From Burkholderiales bacterium (GTDB lineage Bacteria > Pseudomonadota > Gammaproteobacteria > Burkholderiales > Casimicrobiaceae): DNA of 64,000 nucleotides. Position 1 is the stretch's first letter. Every line of letters starts with the position of its first letter. Made by a program: the position numbers and the translations under genes. The DNA is taken from the NCBI GenBank assembly GCA_020851235.1, contig JADZDD010000009.1, forward strand, positions 51,161 to 115,160, in the 5' to 3' direction. The notes beneath the pieces were generated by a model. It worked only from the letters and a program-made list of their open reading frames with translations. It ran no database searches and was not told the DNA's origin. Of this stretch, positions 1-9,251 are shown piece after piece.

Positions 1-844
1 ACTTCACCCACGGCGCGCGCGCCGCGGCCGGATCGACGCGTGCGGCACGCTCCAGCGCGTAGAGCGCAAGCTCGCGCTCGCTCGCGGAGTTCCACGCGAA
101 GCGGCCCTTGCCGAGCGCAGCCACCGGATCCTTCGTGATGTCGCGAAAATCCTGGTCGGTCAGGCGCTCGGAGCCCGGCAGGCTGCCACCGAGCGCCTGT
201 GCGAGACGCACGTTGTTGGCCTCGCTCGCGAGGCGCATCCGCGCGCGACGATCCGCGGACGTGAGCGTGCCGCGGGCGAAGAGCGCGGCAAAGGCGGGCT
301 CGCACGCGTCCGGGGTGGTGGCGCCGGTGAGCCACAGCGGAACCGCGGCCGCCAGGGCCCCGTCGCCGTCGCGCTGCCACTTGTACTGGATGGTGTAGCA
401 GGCGAGTTCGACGTCGTCGCTGCCCTGGGACGCCTCGGCGTCGGTGCCGAATTGCTCCCACAGCGCCTTGCGGCCGAGCGACTTCAGCCAGTCCGCGCGC
501 AGGCGATCGGCGAGCGGGGTTCCGGCGTGGCGCTCGACAAAGGCGTGCACGGCCTCCGGGGACGCGTCGTCGAGCCCGAGCTTCAACTGCCAGTAGGCGA
601 CGTACGGCGCAAGGACGTGGCGATCGAGCCGCTTGGCGAGTGTCGCGAGCTTGGCCCGATCGCCCTTCTCGAAGGCGGCACGCGCGGCGAGGAAGTCGCC
701 GTCGGTTTGTGCGAATGCCGGCGCGACGACGACGAGCGCGGCAACGGCGACCACCGCGCGACGGACGCTGCGCCGCGGCTGCGAGGTTCGCAGCCGCGCG
801 ACGACGCGGGCCACGAGTGCACCCGAGGATTGCAGTGGGTTCAT
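1..844 (-). CDS. Soluble lytic murein transglycosylase, N-terminal part (runs off left edge)
   Basis: The reading frame is open on the minus strand from an ATG at 844 to the window edge, giving 281 residues with no stop. After a basic N-terminus there is a hydrophobic stretch ending in a signal-peptide-like site (APAFAQ, about residues 41-46). The rest is alpha-helical and resembles the superhelical U domain of Slt70-type transglycosylases, with motifs such as LAPYVAYWQLKLGLDD and GTPLADRLRADWLKSLG. The catalytic SLT domain would lie beyond the left edge, so activity cannot be judged. In this family the enzyme cleaves peptidoglycan in the periplasm to 1,6-anhydro-muropeptides. It is divergent from purE with about 150 bp between them. 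Confidence 0.8.
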   Translation of the reverse strand, partial: MNPLQSSGALVARVVARLRTSQPRRSVRRAVVAVAALVVVAPAFAQTDGDFLAARAAFEKGDRAKLATLAKRLDRHVLAPYVAYWQLKLGLDDASPEAVHAFVERHAGTPLADRLRADWLKSLGRKALWEQFGTDAEASQGSDDVELACYTIQYKWQRDGDGALAAAVPLWLTGATTPDACEPAFAALFARGTLTSADRRARMRLASEANNVRLAQALGGSLPGSERLTDQDFRDITKDPVAALGKGRFAWNSASERELALYALERAARVDPAAARAPWVK

Positions 845-994
845 GGGTCGATTGTGGCCGACCGGTCGCGCCATTTCAAGGACGGACGTCATTCGCGGGC
901 GCAACGAGGCCTCGTGCCGCCTTCAACGCGCGGCAGGCGTCGACCCCGATGCTAAGATCACGCCGCATCGCGTACGACCGGACGCGGAGGATCG

Positions 995-1501
995 ATGGCA
1001 CAGCGCAAGGCGGCGCCCCTCGTCGGTGTCGTGATGGGCAGCGATAGCGATTGGGACATCATGCGGCACGCCGTCGCGCAGCTCGATGGCTTCGCCATCC
1101 CCAATGAGCCCCGCGTCCTGTCGGCGCACCGCATGCCCGACGACATGTTCGAGTACGCGGAAGACGCGCTTCCCCGCGGCTTGCGCGCGATCATCGCCGG
1201 CGCCGGCGGTGCCGCGCACCTTCCGGGCATGCTGGCGGCCAAGACGACGGTACCGGTCCTGGGCGTTCCCGTGCCCTCGAAGTACCTGCGCGGCGAGGAC
1301 TCGTTGCTGTCGATCGTGCAGATGCCCAAGGGCATTCCGGTGGCCACGTTCGCGATCGGGGAGGCCGGGGCGGCCAACGCCGCGCTCTTCGCGATCGCGC
1401 TCATCGCGGCCACCGATCCCGTCGTCGCCCGCAAGCTCGCCGCCTTCCGCCAGAAGCAGACGCTCGCCGCGCGCGCCATGCGGGTCCCGCCTGCCGCGTA
1501 G
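995..1501 (+). CDS. purE: N5-carboxyaminoimidazole ribonucleotide mutase (PurE class I)
   Basis: This 168-residue protein has the full class I PurE signature: GSDSDW at residues 15-20, SAHRMP with the catalytic His45, and GAGGAAHLPGML at 69-80. It converts N5-CAIR, made by PurK, to CAIR in de novo purine synthesis in the cytoplasm. Length is typical for the family. Its TAG stop at 1499-1501 is followed one base later by the purK ATG, so the pair is clearly one transcript. A CTAAGAT sequence at 952-958 is a possible -10 element, but I found no matching -35. Confidence 0.97.
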   Translation: MAQRKAAPLVGVVMGSDSDWDIMRHAVAQLDGFAIPNEPRVLSAHRMPDDMFEYAEDALPRGLRAIIAGAGGAAHLPGMLAAKTTVPVLGVPVPSKYLRGEDSLLSIVQMPKGIPVATFAIGEAGAANAALFAIALIAATDPVVARKLAAFRQKQTLAARAMRVPPAA

Positions 1502-1502
1502 C

Positions 1503-2666
1503 ATGGCGACGATTGCGCCAGGTGGGTGGCTCGGATTGCTGGGCGGCGGCCAATTGGGGCGCATGTTCTGCCTCGCCGCGCAGAGTCTCGGTTACAAGGT
1601 CGTGGTGCTCGATCCCGCGGCCGGTGGACCCGCGGCGAGCGTCGCCGAGCGCCACATCGCGGCGGGCTACCTCGACGCCAAGGGCCTCGCCGAGCTCGCC
1701 CAGGCCGCAGCGGCCACCACGACGGAGTTCGAGAACGTCCCGGCCGCCGCCCTCGATTTCCTCGCCAATTCGGTGCGCGTGGCACCGGCCGCGTCCAGTG
1801 TGGCGATCGCGCAGGATCGCATCAGCGAGAAGACGTTCCTGCGCGGCAACGGCTTTGCGGTCGCGCCGTTCGCCGTGCTGCGCACCGAGGCGGATTTCGC
1901 GACGCTCCCCGACGATCTTTTCCCCGGCATCGTGAAGAGCGCGCGCCTGGGCTACGACGGCAAGGGACAGGCGAGCGTCGACGACGTCGACGCGACGCGC
2001 GCGGCCTGGCGGGCGCTGGGGAGCGCGCCGTGCGTGCTCGAGCGCCGCGTGGCACTCGCCTGCGAGATCTCGGTGGTCGTCGCGCGCGATGCCTCCGGCA
2101 CGCTCGCGACGTGGCCGGCAGCCGAGAACCGGCATCGCGATGGCATTCTCGACGTCTCGATCGCACCGGCGCGCCTGGATGCGGCGCGGGTCGCGGCGGC
2201 ACGCGAGATCGCGACGGGCGTCGCGAGCGCCCTTGCCTACTGCGGCGTGCTGTGCGTGGAGATGTTCGTCACCGATGACGACGAACTCCTCGTGAACGAG
2301 ATCGCGCCGCGCCCGCACAACAGCGGACACTACACGATCGACGCCTGCGTCACGTCGCAGTTCGAGCAGCAGGCGCGCGTGCTCGCCGGCCTGCCGTTCG
2401 GCGACACGCGCCAGCACACGCCGGCGGTGATGGTGAATCTCCTGGGCGACATCTGGTTCGACGACGCGACGGCGACGACGCCGCGAGAGCCGGACTGGAA
2501 CGCGGTGCTGCGCCACCCCGCCGCCAAGCTCCACCTGTACGGCAAGGCGCAGCCGCGCCGCGCGCGCAAGATGGGGCACGTGACCTGCCTGGGCGCGACG
2601 ATCGACGACGCGCTCGCCACCGCACGGGCGATCCGCCGCGACCTTGGAATCAGCGGCACGCTGTGA
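1503..2666 (+). CDS. purK: N5-carboxyaminoimidazole ribonucleotide synthase (PurK)
   Basis: PurK uses ATP and bicarbonate to carboxylate AIR to N5-CAIR, the substrate of the neighbouring PurE. The 387-residue product opens with a GGGQLGRM nucleotide-fold loop at about residues 14-21 and ends in the family motif NEIAPRPHNSGHYT, part of the ATP-grasp metal and ATP site. The frame is open much further upstream, but the start at 1503 is supported by placement directly after the purE stop and by length agreement with the family. Both genes belong to the two-enzyme bacterial route rather than the fused eukaryotic one. Confidence 0.96.
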   Translation: MATIAPGGWLGLLGGGQLGRMFCLAAQSLGYKVVVLDPAAGGPAASVAERHIAAGYLDAKGLAELAQAAAATTTEFENVPAAALDFLANSVRVAPAASSVAIAQDRISEKTFLRGNGFAVAPFAVLRTEADFATLPDDLFPGIVKSARLGYDGKGQASVDDVDATRAAWRALGSAPCVLERRVALACEISVVVARDASGTLATWPAAENRHRDGILDVSIAPARLDAARVAAAREIATGVASALAYCGVLCVEMFVTDDDELLVNEIAPRPHNSGHYTIDACVTSQFEQQARVLAGLPFGDTRQHTPAVMVNLLGDIWFDDATATTPREPDWNAVLRHPAAKLHLYGKAQPRRARKMGHVTCLGATIDDALATARAIRRDLGISGTL

Positions 2667-2702
2667 CCCGCCGCCACGCGCGGGGAACGGCCGCGCACGC
2701 AA

Positions 2703-3281
2703 CTACTCGGCAAAATTGAGCCAGCCGGTGATGATGTACTTGTGCTGGGTCGGCGAGACCACGCCGGCGTGGGCGTGCGTGAAATCGGACGGCCAGATGA
2801 GGGTGCGTCCGCGCCTGGCATCGAAGGTGTGCTGCTGATAGGTGAAGTGCGTGCCGCCGCCATCGGTGACATCGTTGAGGAACGTCATCCACACGAGCAT
2901 GCGCGTCGTCGTGGCGAGGCTGCTGCGCTCGAAGTGCTCGAGCTTGAAGCCGCCCCCGGGGCGGTAGTGCTGGAGGATCGGCGACTCGGTCATCCGGTAG
3001 ATACCGACCTGCCGCAGGAGCGGATGCTGCGCCGTGTACTGGTCCAAACAAACCTTGAGCGCCGCCATGTAGTCCGGGATCCCGTATTCGTCCTGCATCG
3101 ACGCGGGTATCGCGGAGACGAAGACGTCGAACGAGTCCTTCTTGGCGGTATCCACGACGGCACGGTCCCCCTTGGACATGGCGCCGCGCTTCACGAGACC
3201 CTGCCGGTCGCACGCGCGATGCAAGGCGACAAGACGCTCGCAAATCTCGGAATCGACACGGAAATCACCGACGAACTGCAT
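2703..3281 (-). CDS. 2-oxoglutarate/Fe(II) dioxygenase, prolyl-4-hydroxylase-like
   Basis: The 192-residue protein has the double-stranded beta-helix core of P4H-type dioxygenases. Visible ligands are His116 and Glu118 in the HFE motif, His171 in FTHAHAG, and Lys181 for the 2-oxoglutarate carboxylate in KYIITGW. The usual first pair in this family is HxD, so the Glu is a conservative departure. Such enzymes hydroxylate protein or small-molecule substrates with 2-oxoglutarate and oxygen; the substrate here is unknown. It lies 24 bp downstream of the DUF1289 gene on the same strand and may be the last gene of the leucine-catabolism transcript. Confidence 0.8.
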   Translation of the reverse strand: MQFVGDFRVDSEICERLVALHRACDRQGLVKRGAMSKGDRAVVDTAKKDSFDVFVSAIPASMQDEYGIPDYMAALKVCLDQYTAQHPLLRQVGIYRMTESPILQHYRPGGGFKLEHFERSSLATTTRMLVWMTFLNDVTDGGGTHFTYQQHTFDARRGRTLIWPSDFTHAHAGVVSPTQHKYIITGWLNFAE

Positions 3282-3305
3282 CAGCCACCCCCTCGCCCGG
3301 CCACG

Positions 3306-3512
3306 CTACTTCGCTCCCTCGTCTTCACCGCGTCGCGTCGCGATTGCGGCGAGCACCTCGCGGCGCATCTCGTCGTCGAGCAGCGACCACACGGCGATCT
3401 CATCGAGCGTGCGCAGGCAGCCGGTGCACAGCCCCGAATCATCGTCGATGTGGCACAGGTTGCGGCACGGCGACGGCACGCCGGGCGGCGGTGGGTCGTT
3501 GGCGGAGCTCAT
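3306..3512 (-). CDS. DUF1289 small cysteine-motif protein
   Basis: This is a 68-residue protein with the DUF1289 pattern of four cysteines (Cys16, Cys20, Cys29, Cys32) in PSPCRNLC and GLCTGCLRTLDEI, followed by a helical tail. The cysteines suggest metal or Fe-S binding, but no biochemical function is established that I can name. I chose the ATG at 3512 because it overlaps the stop of the upstream membrane-protein gene by four bases (ATGA), which indicates translational coupling, and because it matches the family length. The frame continues further upstream, but that is shadow sequence over the neighbour. Confidence 0.85.
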   Translation of the reverse strand: MSSANDPPPPGVPSPCRNLCHIDDDSGLCTGCLRTLDEIAVWSLLDDEMRREVLAAIATRRGEDEGAK

Positions 3513-4144
3513 CGGCGCGTCGGGGCGCGCTCGCCATCGAACCAGGCGAGTGCCCGATCGACGATGCGACGCAATACGCGCCAGACCCGCGGCACGAGCC
3601 AGACGGTCAGCAACACAAGGAGCACGAGCACCGCGAGGGCGACGAGCGGATGCGCGAAGGCGAGCCACAGCACGGCCCCGACGGTGAGATCCTCGCCGAA
3701 CGACGCGGTCCAGTTCGACACCGGTTCCGGCGACGTGTTGATGAGCGCGCGGCTGCCCGACTTCGCAAGGTGGCTGCCGGCCGCGAGCGACCCGCCGACG
3801 ATCGCGGCCGCGAGCATCATCGCCGGGGGCGAATCGCCGAACACGCCGGCCGCGAGCAGTGCGCCGGCGGGAATGCGGATCGCCGTCTGGACGAGGTCCC
3901 ACATCGAATCCACGCCGGGAATCTTGTCGGCGAAGAACTCGACGAAGCACATGAACCCCGACGCGGCGAGGACGAGCGGATGCGCGAGGACCGCAAGCCC
4001 CGACGGCAGGTCCACCCAGCCCAGGTACCCCACGCCGCCGACGATGAAGAGCACAGCATAGAGCCGAAGTCCGCTCGCCCAGCCGACGGCTGCCGCCAGG
4101 GCGACGAGCTGCATCGTATCGAAGGCAGCGGCGCTGCCGCTCAT
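3509..4144 (-). CDS. DUF4126 integral membrane protein
   Basis: A 211-residue hydrophobic protein with about five to six predicted membrane segments and the DUF4126 hallmark start (LVALAAAVGWASGLRLYA) and middle (FFADKIPGVDSMWDLVQTAIR). The family is widespread but has no defined role. The ATG at 4144 overlaps the hydratase stop by four bases (ATGA); an upstream ATG at 4177 would extend the protein by 11 residues inside the hydratase gene and is less likely. Both ends overlap neighbours, so it is almost certainly co-translated with the surrounding genes, but its link to leucine degradation is only positional. Confidence 0.85.
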   Translation of the reverse strand: MSGSAAAFDTMQLVALAAAVGWASGLRLYAVLFIVGGVGYLGWVDLPSGLAVLAHPLVLAASGFMCFVEFFADKIPGVDSMWDLVQTAIRIPAGALLAAGVFGDSPPAMMLAAAIVGGSLAAGSHLAKSGSRALINTSPEPVSNWTASFGEDLTVGAVLWLAFAHPLVALAVLVLLVLLTVWLVPRVWRVLRRIVDRALAWFDGERAPTRR

Positions 4145-4959
4145 CGCTTCCTCGCGGCGAGTTCCACCGGTACCCACGCGGCGGGTCGCTTGTCGAGGAA
4201 GGCGGCAACCCCTTCCTTGCCCTCGGGCGAGGCGCGCACGCGCGTGATGAGCTCGACGGTATCGGCGATGAGTTCGGCGTCGATCGCCTGCCCGGCGACC
4301 CGCCGGATGAGCAGCTTGCCTTCGCGCTGCGCGACGGGCCCCGCAGCGAGGAGCGAGCGCAGGATCGCATTCACACGATCGTCGATCTCACCGATCGGGA
4401 CGATGTCGTGCACGAGACCGATGCGGTACGCCTCGGCGGCATCGAAGCGTTCGGCGCTCAGAAAATAGCGCCGGGCCGCGCGCGCGCCGATCGCCTCGAC
4501 GACGTACGGCGAGATCGTGGCCGGAACGAGCCCGAGCCTTGCTTCCGACAGCGCGAACGTCGCCTCCGCCGCGGCGATCGCGATGTCGCAGCAGGCGACG
4601 AGACCGACGCCACCGCCGAAAGCGGCGCCGTGCACGCGGGCGAGGGTGGGCTTCGGACACTCGTCGATGCTGCGCAGCATCCGTGCAAGGTCGGCGGCGT
4701 CGGCGCGGTTTTGCGCCGTGTCGTAGCTTGCCATCGCCCGCATCCAGTTGAGGTCGGCTCCCGCGCAAAAGCTCGGCCCGGTGCCGGCGAGGACCACGGC
4801 GCGCACCTGCGGATCGGCACCGAGTTCGCCGAACGCGGCGGAAAGCTCGGCGACGACCACCTCGTTGAAGGCGTTGTGCAGCTCGGGACGCTGCAGCGTG
4901 ACCGTCGCCACACCGAGGTGGCGCGCGACGGCCAGGGTCGTGTACGCGGCCACGCTCAA
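4141..4959 (-). CDS. liuC: Enoyl-CoA hydratase family protein, probable methylglutaconyl-CoA hydratase
   Basis: The 272-residue protein has the crotonase fold: oxyanion-hole segments GPSFCAGADLNWM (62-73) and HGAAFGGGVGLVACCD (110-125). Of the two acidic catalytic residues of rat crotonase, one is Gly here (in GGGVGLV) while Glu139 in SEARLGL is kept. That pattern, together with the PATISPYV segment, fits the bacterial LiuC/AtuE branch. LiuC hydrates 3-methylglutaconyl-CoA to HMG-CoA in leucine and isovalerate breakdown. The assignment rests on sequence type plus the neighbouring isovaleryl-CoA dehydrogenase and LiuR-type regulator. It overlaps genes on both sides by four bases. Confidence 0.8.
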   Translation of the reverse strand: MSVAAYTTLAVARHLGVATVTLQRPELHNAFNEVVVAELSAAFGELGADPQVRAVVLAGTGPSFCAGADLNWMRAMASYDTAQNRADAADLARMLRSIDECPKPTLARVHGAAFGGGVGLVACCDIAIAAAEATFALSEARLGLVPATISPYVVEAIGARAARRYFLSAERFDAAEAYRIGLVHDIVPIGEIDDRVNAILRSLLAAGPVAQREGKLLIRRVAGQAIDAELIADTVELITRVRASPEGKEGVAAFLDKRPAAWVPVELAARKR

Positions 4960-5564
4960 AACGCGCCTTCGGCGAGCCAGCGCTCGATCTGGTCGAAGCG
5001 ATCCACGCCCCAGAACGGCTCACCGTCGACGACGAAGAACGGCGATCCGAAGACGCCCGCGGCAATCGCGCGATCGACCTCCGCCTTCAATGCGTCCTTG
5101 ATCGCCGGCTCGTCGATCGCCGCGCGGGCCGCCGCCGCATCGAAGCCGGCAGCACCCACCGCGGCAGCGGCAACGTCCGGCTGCGAGATGTCGTGCCCGT
5201 CGACGAAGAAGGCGCGATACAGCGCCTGCGCAGCGCGGACACCTTGCGCGGGGTCGCGCTGCTTCGCCCACAGCATCATCCGTGACGGGACCTGCGCCGC
5301 GATCGGAAAGACGTCCGGCATCCGGTAGGGGATGCCGTGGAAGCGCGCACTGCGCGCGAAATCGCGTATCGCGTACGGCCCCTTGACCGGAACCTGCGTC
5401 AGCGGCAGCGCTCCGGTCTGTCGAAAGACGACGCCCAGCAGCATCGGGTGCCAGTCGACGCTGCGATCGTGGCGACGCGCGAGGGCCTCGATCATCTCCG
5501 AGCCGAGGTAGCCGTACGGTGACGAGAAGTCGAAATAGAAATCGATGGGAGCCTTGGCGTTCAT
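4956..5564 (-). CDS. 2-hydroxychromene-2-carboxylate isomerase family (kappa GST / DsbA-like)
   Basis: This 202-residue thioredoxin-fold protein matches the NahD/kappa-GST group. The N-terminal strand carries FDFSSPYGYL, in which Ser14 or Ser15 replaces the redox Cys pair and would activate glutathione, and the C-terminal part has the cis-proline motif GVFGSPFFVVDGEPFWGVDR. Characterised relatives isomerise hydroxychromene carboxylates in naphthalene degradation or conjugate glutathione. Nothing else here suggests aromatic degradation, so the actual substrate is open. The four-base overlap with the hydratase gene ties it to the acyl-CoA operon, a pairing that is frequent but unexplained. Confidence 0.82.
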   Translation of the reverse strand: MNAKAPIDFYFDFSSPYGYLGSEMIEALARRHDRSVDWHPMLLGVVFRQTGALPLTQVPVKGPYAIRDFARSARFHGIPYRMPDVFPIAAQVPSRMMLWAKQRDPAQGVRAAQALYRAFFVDGHDISQPDVAAAAVGAAGFDAAAARAAIDEPAIKDALKAEVDRAIAAGVFGSPFFVVDGEPFWGVDRFDQIERWLAEGAF

Positions 5565-5597
5565 GGGTGCGTCCGCTGTCGCTGTGAAAACCCGAAG

Positions 5598-6731
5598 TCA
5601 CGCCACGAGGGCGCGACCGATGACGAGCCGCTGGATCTCGCTCGTGCCTTCGTAGATCTGGCAGACGCGCACGTCGCGATAGATGCGTTCCACCGGAAAG
5701 TCGCGCACGTAGCCGTAACCACCGTGGATCTGGATCGCTGCCGAGCATACGCGCTCGGCCATCTCCGAGGCAAAGAGCTTGGCCATCGACGCTTCCTGCA
5801 AGCACGGCAGGCCGGCATCGCGCAGCGCCGCGGCGTGCCAGACCAGTTGCCGCGCGGCCTCGATGTCCACCGCCATGTCGGCCAACTTGAAGTTGACCGC
5901 CTGGTGCTCCGCGATGCGCTTGCCGAAGCTCGATCGCTCGCGCGCGTAGGCGAGCGCGGCATCGAGCGCGGCGCGCGCCATCCCGACCGCCTGCGCCGCG
6001 ATCCCGATGCGGCCCGCCTCGAGGTTGGCGAGCGCGATGCGGTAGCCGTTGCCCTCGGCACCCAGGAGATTCTCGGCGGGGACCTCGCAGTCCTCGAAGA
6101 CGATCTGCGCGGTATCCGACGCGCGCTGCCCCAGCTTGTCCTCGACGTGCGCAACGACGTAACCGGGCGTCGCCGTCTCGACCACGAAAGCCGAGATGCC
6201 GTGCTTGCCCGCGGCCTTGTCGGTCACCGCAAAGACGATCGCCACGTCCGCGTTCTTGCCGGTGGTGATGAACTGCTTGACGCCACGCAGCACGTAACGA
6301 TCGCCCTGGCGCCTCGCCTGCGTCGTGAGCGCGCCCGCGTCGGAGCCGACGGCGGGCTCGGTGAGGCAGAAGCAGCCGAGGCGCGCACCGCGCGCGAGCG
6401 GCGCCAAGTAACGCGCCTTCTGCGCGCTGGAGCCGAAGGCGGCGAGCGGCCCGCACACCACCGAATTCTGCACGCTGACGATCGTCGACGTCGCGCCGTC
6501 GCCGGCGGCGATCTCCTCGAGCGCGACCGCGAGCGACACGTAATCGAGCCCGGCACCCCCGTCGGCTTCCGGCACCACCATGCCCAGCGCACCGAGCTCG
6601 CCGAGTGCAACGAGTTCGGCGCGCGGGAAATGCCCCTCGCGATCCCAGCGCGGCGCGTTCGGCAGCAGCCTCTCCTGCGCGAACGCACGCAGCGTGTCGC
6701 GCACGAGCGTCTGTTCGGGTGTCAGCAGCAT
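5598..6731 (-). CDS. Acyl-CoA dehydrogenase, short/branched-chain type
   Basis: The 377-residue FAD enzyme has acyl-CoA dehydrogenase signatures: [13 protein letters not shown] near residue 120 for FAD binding, [13 protein letters not shown] near the C-terminus, and [11 protein letters not shown] with the catalytic base Glu at about residue 361. This position of the base is that of butyryl/2-methylbutyryl-type enzymes and differs from the isovaleryl-CoA dehydrogenase encoded upstream. It would form an alpha,beta double bond and pass electrons to ETF. The likely substrate is a short straight or branched acyl-CoA. It is 33 bp from the isomerase gene and 21 bp from the thiolase gene on the same strand. 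Confidence 0.9.
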   Translation of the reverse strand: MLLTPEQTLVRDTLRAFAQERLLPNAPRWDREGHFPRAELVALGELGALGMVVPEADGGAGLDYVSLAVALEEIAAGDGATSTIVSVQNSVVCGPLAAFGSSAQKARYLAPLARGARLGCFCLTEPAVGSDAGALTTQARRQGDRYVLRGVKQFITTGKNADVAIVFAVTDKAAGKHGISAFVVETATPGYVVAHVEDKLGQRASDTAQIVFEDCEVPAENLLGAEGNGYRIALANLEAGRIGIAAQAVGMARAALDAALAYARERSSFGKRIAEHQAVNFKLADMAVDIEAARQLVWHAAALRDAGLPCLQEASMAKLFASEMAERVCSAAIQIHGGYGYVRDFPVERIYRDVRVCQIYEGTSEIQRLVIGRALVA

Positions 6732-6752
6732 GGCTTCCCGGTGCCGCCGTCG

Positions 6753-7937
6753 CTACGCCATCTCGATCGCCATCGCGGTGGCCTCGCCACCGCCGATGCA
6801 CAGCGTGGCCACGCCACGCCTGCCGCCGTGCTTGCGCAGTGCACCGAGGAGCGTCACGACGATGCGCGCTCCCGAGGCGCCGATCGGATGGCCGAGCGCG
6901 CAGGCACCGCCGTGCACGTTGACCCGGTCGTGCGCGAGTCCGTGCTCGCGCATGGCGGCCATCGTCACCACCGCGAACGCCTCGTTGATCTCGAAGAGGT
7001 CGACGTCCGCAGAGTGCCAGCCGGTCTTGCGGTAGAGCTTCGCGATGGCGCCGACCGGGGCGGTCGAGAACCAGGCGGGCTCCTGCGCGTGCGTGGCGTG
7101 GGCGACGATCGTGGCGAGCGGCGTCACGCCCCGCCGCTCGGCTTGCGAGCGGCGCATGAGCACGAGTGCGGCGGCCCCGTCGGAGATCGAGCTCGAGTTC
7201 GCCGCGGTCACGGTGCCGTCCTTGCGAAACGCCGGCTTGAGCGTCGGGATCTTGTCGGGGCTCGCCTTGGCTGGCTGCTCGTCGTGGTCGATGCGGATCT
7301 CACCCTTGCGCGTGGTCACCGTGACCGGCTCGATCTCCCAGGCGAAGGTCCCATCCTCGTTCGCCTGCAACGCCCGGCGCAGCGAGGCGATGGCAAAGGC
7401 ATCCTGCTCGGCGCGCGTGAAGGCGTACTTCGCGGCGCAGTCCTCGGCGAAGGTGCCCATGAGGCGGCCCTTGTCGTAGGCGTCCTCGAGACCGTCGTAG
7501 AACATGTGATCGAGCGCCTGCTGGTGACCCATGCGGTAGCCGGCGCGCGCCTTGGGCAGAAGGTACGGCGCATTGGTCATGCTCTCCATGCCGCCGGCGA
7601 CGATCACGTCCGCGCTGCCGGCGACGAGCGCGTCGTGCGCGAGGATCGCCGCTTCCATCGCCGACCCGCACATCTTGTTGACCGTCGTGCAGCCGACCGC
7701 GAGTGGCAACCCGGCCTTGAGCACCGCCTGGCGCGCCGGCGCCTGACCTTGGCCCGCGGCGAGCACGCAGCCCAGGATCGCCCGCTCGACGTCTTCCGGC
7801 CGCAGCCCGGCACGCGCCACGGCGGCGCGGACCGCCACCGCGCCCAGGTCACTCGCCGTCAGTGCGGCGAAATCACCCTGGAACCCCCCCATCGGCGTGC
7901 GTGCCGCGCCGACGATGACGACGGGATCGTTGTCCAT
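6753..7937 (-). CDS. Acetyl-CoA C-acetyltransferase (thiolase)
   Basis: The 394-residue thiolase carries the nucleophile Cys90 in VNKMCGSAMEA, His350 in GHPIGASGAR and the second Cys380 in LCIGGGEATA, the complete catalytic set. It interconverts two acetyl-CoA and acetoacetyl-CoA, or splits longer 3-ketoacyl-CoAs. In this cluster it would handle acetoacetyl-CoA at the end of leucine breakdown; it could also supply PHB synthesis, as a PHA synthase gene lies 3 kb away. The ATG at 7937 gives a standard length; the frame runs on upstream only as a shadow of the ivd gene. Confidence 0.93.
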   Translation of the reverse strand: MDNDPVVIVGAARTPMGGFQGDFAALTASDLGAVAVRAAVARAGLRPEDVERAILGCVLAAGQGQAPARQAVLKAGLPLAVGCTTVNKMCGSAMEAAILAHDALVAGSADVIVAGGMESMTNAPYLLPKARAGYRMGHQQALDHMFYDGLEDAYDKGRLMGTFAEDCAAKYAFTRAEQDAFAIASLRRALQANEDGTFAWEIEPVTVTTRKGEIRIDHDEQPAKASPDKIPTLKPAFRKDGTVTAANSSSISDGAAALVLMRRSQAERRGVTPLATIVAHATHAQEPAWFSTAPVGAIAKLYRKTGWHSADVDLFEINEAFAVVTMAAMREHGLAHDRVNVHGGACALGHPIGASGARIVVTLLGALRKHGGRRGVATLCIGGGEATAMAIEMA

Positions 7938-7981
7938 GTTCGCTACCTTCCTCGCGGCGTCGACCGCGCTCTGCCCTGCCG

Positions 7982-9148
7982 TCACTTCGTTTCGTGGAAC
8001 AGCTCGCGCCCGATCAGCATCCGGCGGATCTCGCTCGTGCCGGCACCGATCTCGTAGAGCTTGGCGTCGCGCCACAGGCGCCCGGTGGGAAACTCGTTGA
8101 TGTAGCCATTGCCGCCCAACGCCTGGATCGCCTCGCCCGCCATCCACGTCGCCTTCTCCGCCGCGTAGAGGATCGCACCTGCGGCGTCCTTGCGCGTGGT
8201 CTCGCCGCGGTCGCACGCCGCGGCCACCGCGTAGACGTACGCCTTGCAGGCCATCATCGTCGAGTACATATCGGCGATCTTGCCCTGCATCAGCTGAAAC
8301 TCGCCGATCGGCTGACCGAACTGCGAGCGTTCGTGGACGTAGGGAAGCACGACGTCCATGCACGCCGCCATGATGCCGAGCGGCCCCGCGGCGAGCACGG
8401 CGCGCTCGTAGTCGAGCCCGCTCATGAGCACGCGCACGCCGTCGCCTTCGCGGCCGAGGACGTTGTCCACCGGCACTTCGCAGTCGCTGAACACGAGCTC
8501 GCAGGTATTGCTGCCACGCATCCCGAGCTTGTCGAGCTTCTGCGCGGTGGTGAAGCCGCGCATCCCCTTCTCGATCAGGAACGCGGTGATGCCCCGCGCT
8601 CCCGCCTGCACATCGGTCTTCGCGTACACGACGAGCGTATCGGCGTCGGGGCCATTGGTGATCCACATCTTGTTGCCGTTCAGCAGGTAGCGATCGCCCT
8701 TGCGATCGGCGCGCAGACGCATCGACACGACGTCGGATCCCGATCCGGGCTCGCTCATCGCGAGCGCGCCGACGTGCTCGCCGCTGATGAGCCTGGGCAG
8801 GTAGCGACGCTTCTGCGCTTCGCTGCCGTTGCGCCGGATCTGGTTGACGCACAGGTTCGAATGCGCGCCGTACGACAGGCCGACCGCCGCCGATGCCCGC
8901 GAGATCTCCTCCATTGCCACGCAGTGCGCGAGATAACCCATGTGGGTGCCGCCGTACGTTTCCTCGACCGTGATGCCGAGCACGCCGAGATCGCCCATCT
9001 TGCGCCAAAGGTCCGACGGGAACGCATTGGAGCGGTCGATCTCCGTGGCGCGCGGCGCGATCTCGGCCGCTGCAAAGGCGCGCACCGTGGCGCGCAGCAT
9101 GTCGATCGTCTCGCCTTGTGCGAACGAGAGCGAAGGGAAATCCAGCAT
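7982..9148 (-). CDS. ivd: Isovaleryl-CoA dehydrogenase
   Basis: This 388-residue acyl-CoA dehydrogenase has the diagnostic isovaleryl-CoA dehydrogenase feature: the catalytic Glu sits in [14 protein letters not shown] (Glu248), while the position used by other family members reads YEIGAGTSE with Gly. The FAD loop MSEPGSGSD is at 131-139. It oxidises isovaleryl-CoA to 3-methylcrotonyl-CoA in leucine catabolism. The start at 9148 is decided by a perfect AGGAGG (plus-strand 9155-9160) six bases upstream; ATG at 9172 and an upstream in-frame start at 9214 are less likely. It is the first structural gene after liuR and lies just below a regulator-like promoter element. Confidence 0.93.
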   Translation of the reverse strand: MLDFPSLSFAQGETIDMLRATVRAFAAAEIAPRATEIDRSNAFPSDLWRKMGDLGVLGITVEETYGGTHMGYLAHCVAMEEISRASAAVGLSYGAHSNLCVNQIRRNGSEAQKRRYLPRLISGEHVGALAMSEPGSGSDVVSMRLRADRKGDRYLLNGNKMWITNGPDADTLVVYAKTDVQAGARGITAFLIEKGMRGFTTAQKLDKLGMRGSNTCELVFSDCEVPVDNVLGREGDGVRVLMSGLDYERAVLAAGPLGIMAACMDVVLPYVHERSQFGQPIGEFQLMQGKIADMYSTMMACKAYVYAVAAACDRGETTRKDAAGAILYAAEKATWMAGEAIQALGGNGYINEFPTGRLWRDAKLYEIGAGTSEIRRMLIGRELFHETK

Positions 9149-9251
9149 GGGTGGCCTCCTGGTCGCCGTCATCGATGCGCCTTCGCGCAGGTCATGCCGT
9201 GCCACCCGCCGCACGCGGGCACGGCTCCGTCACCGCCTGCGGCGTCGGCGT

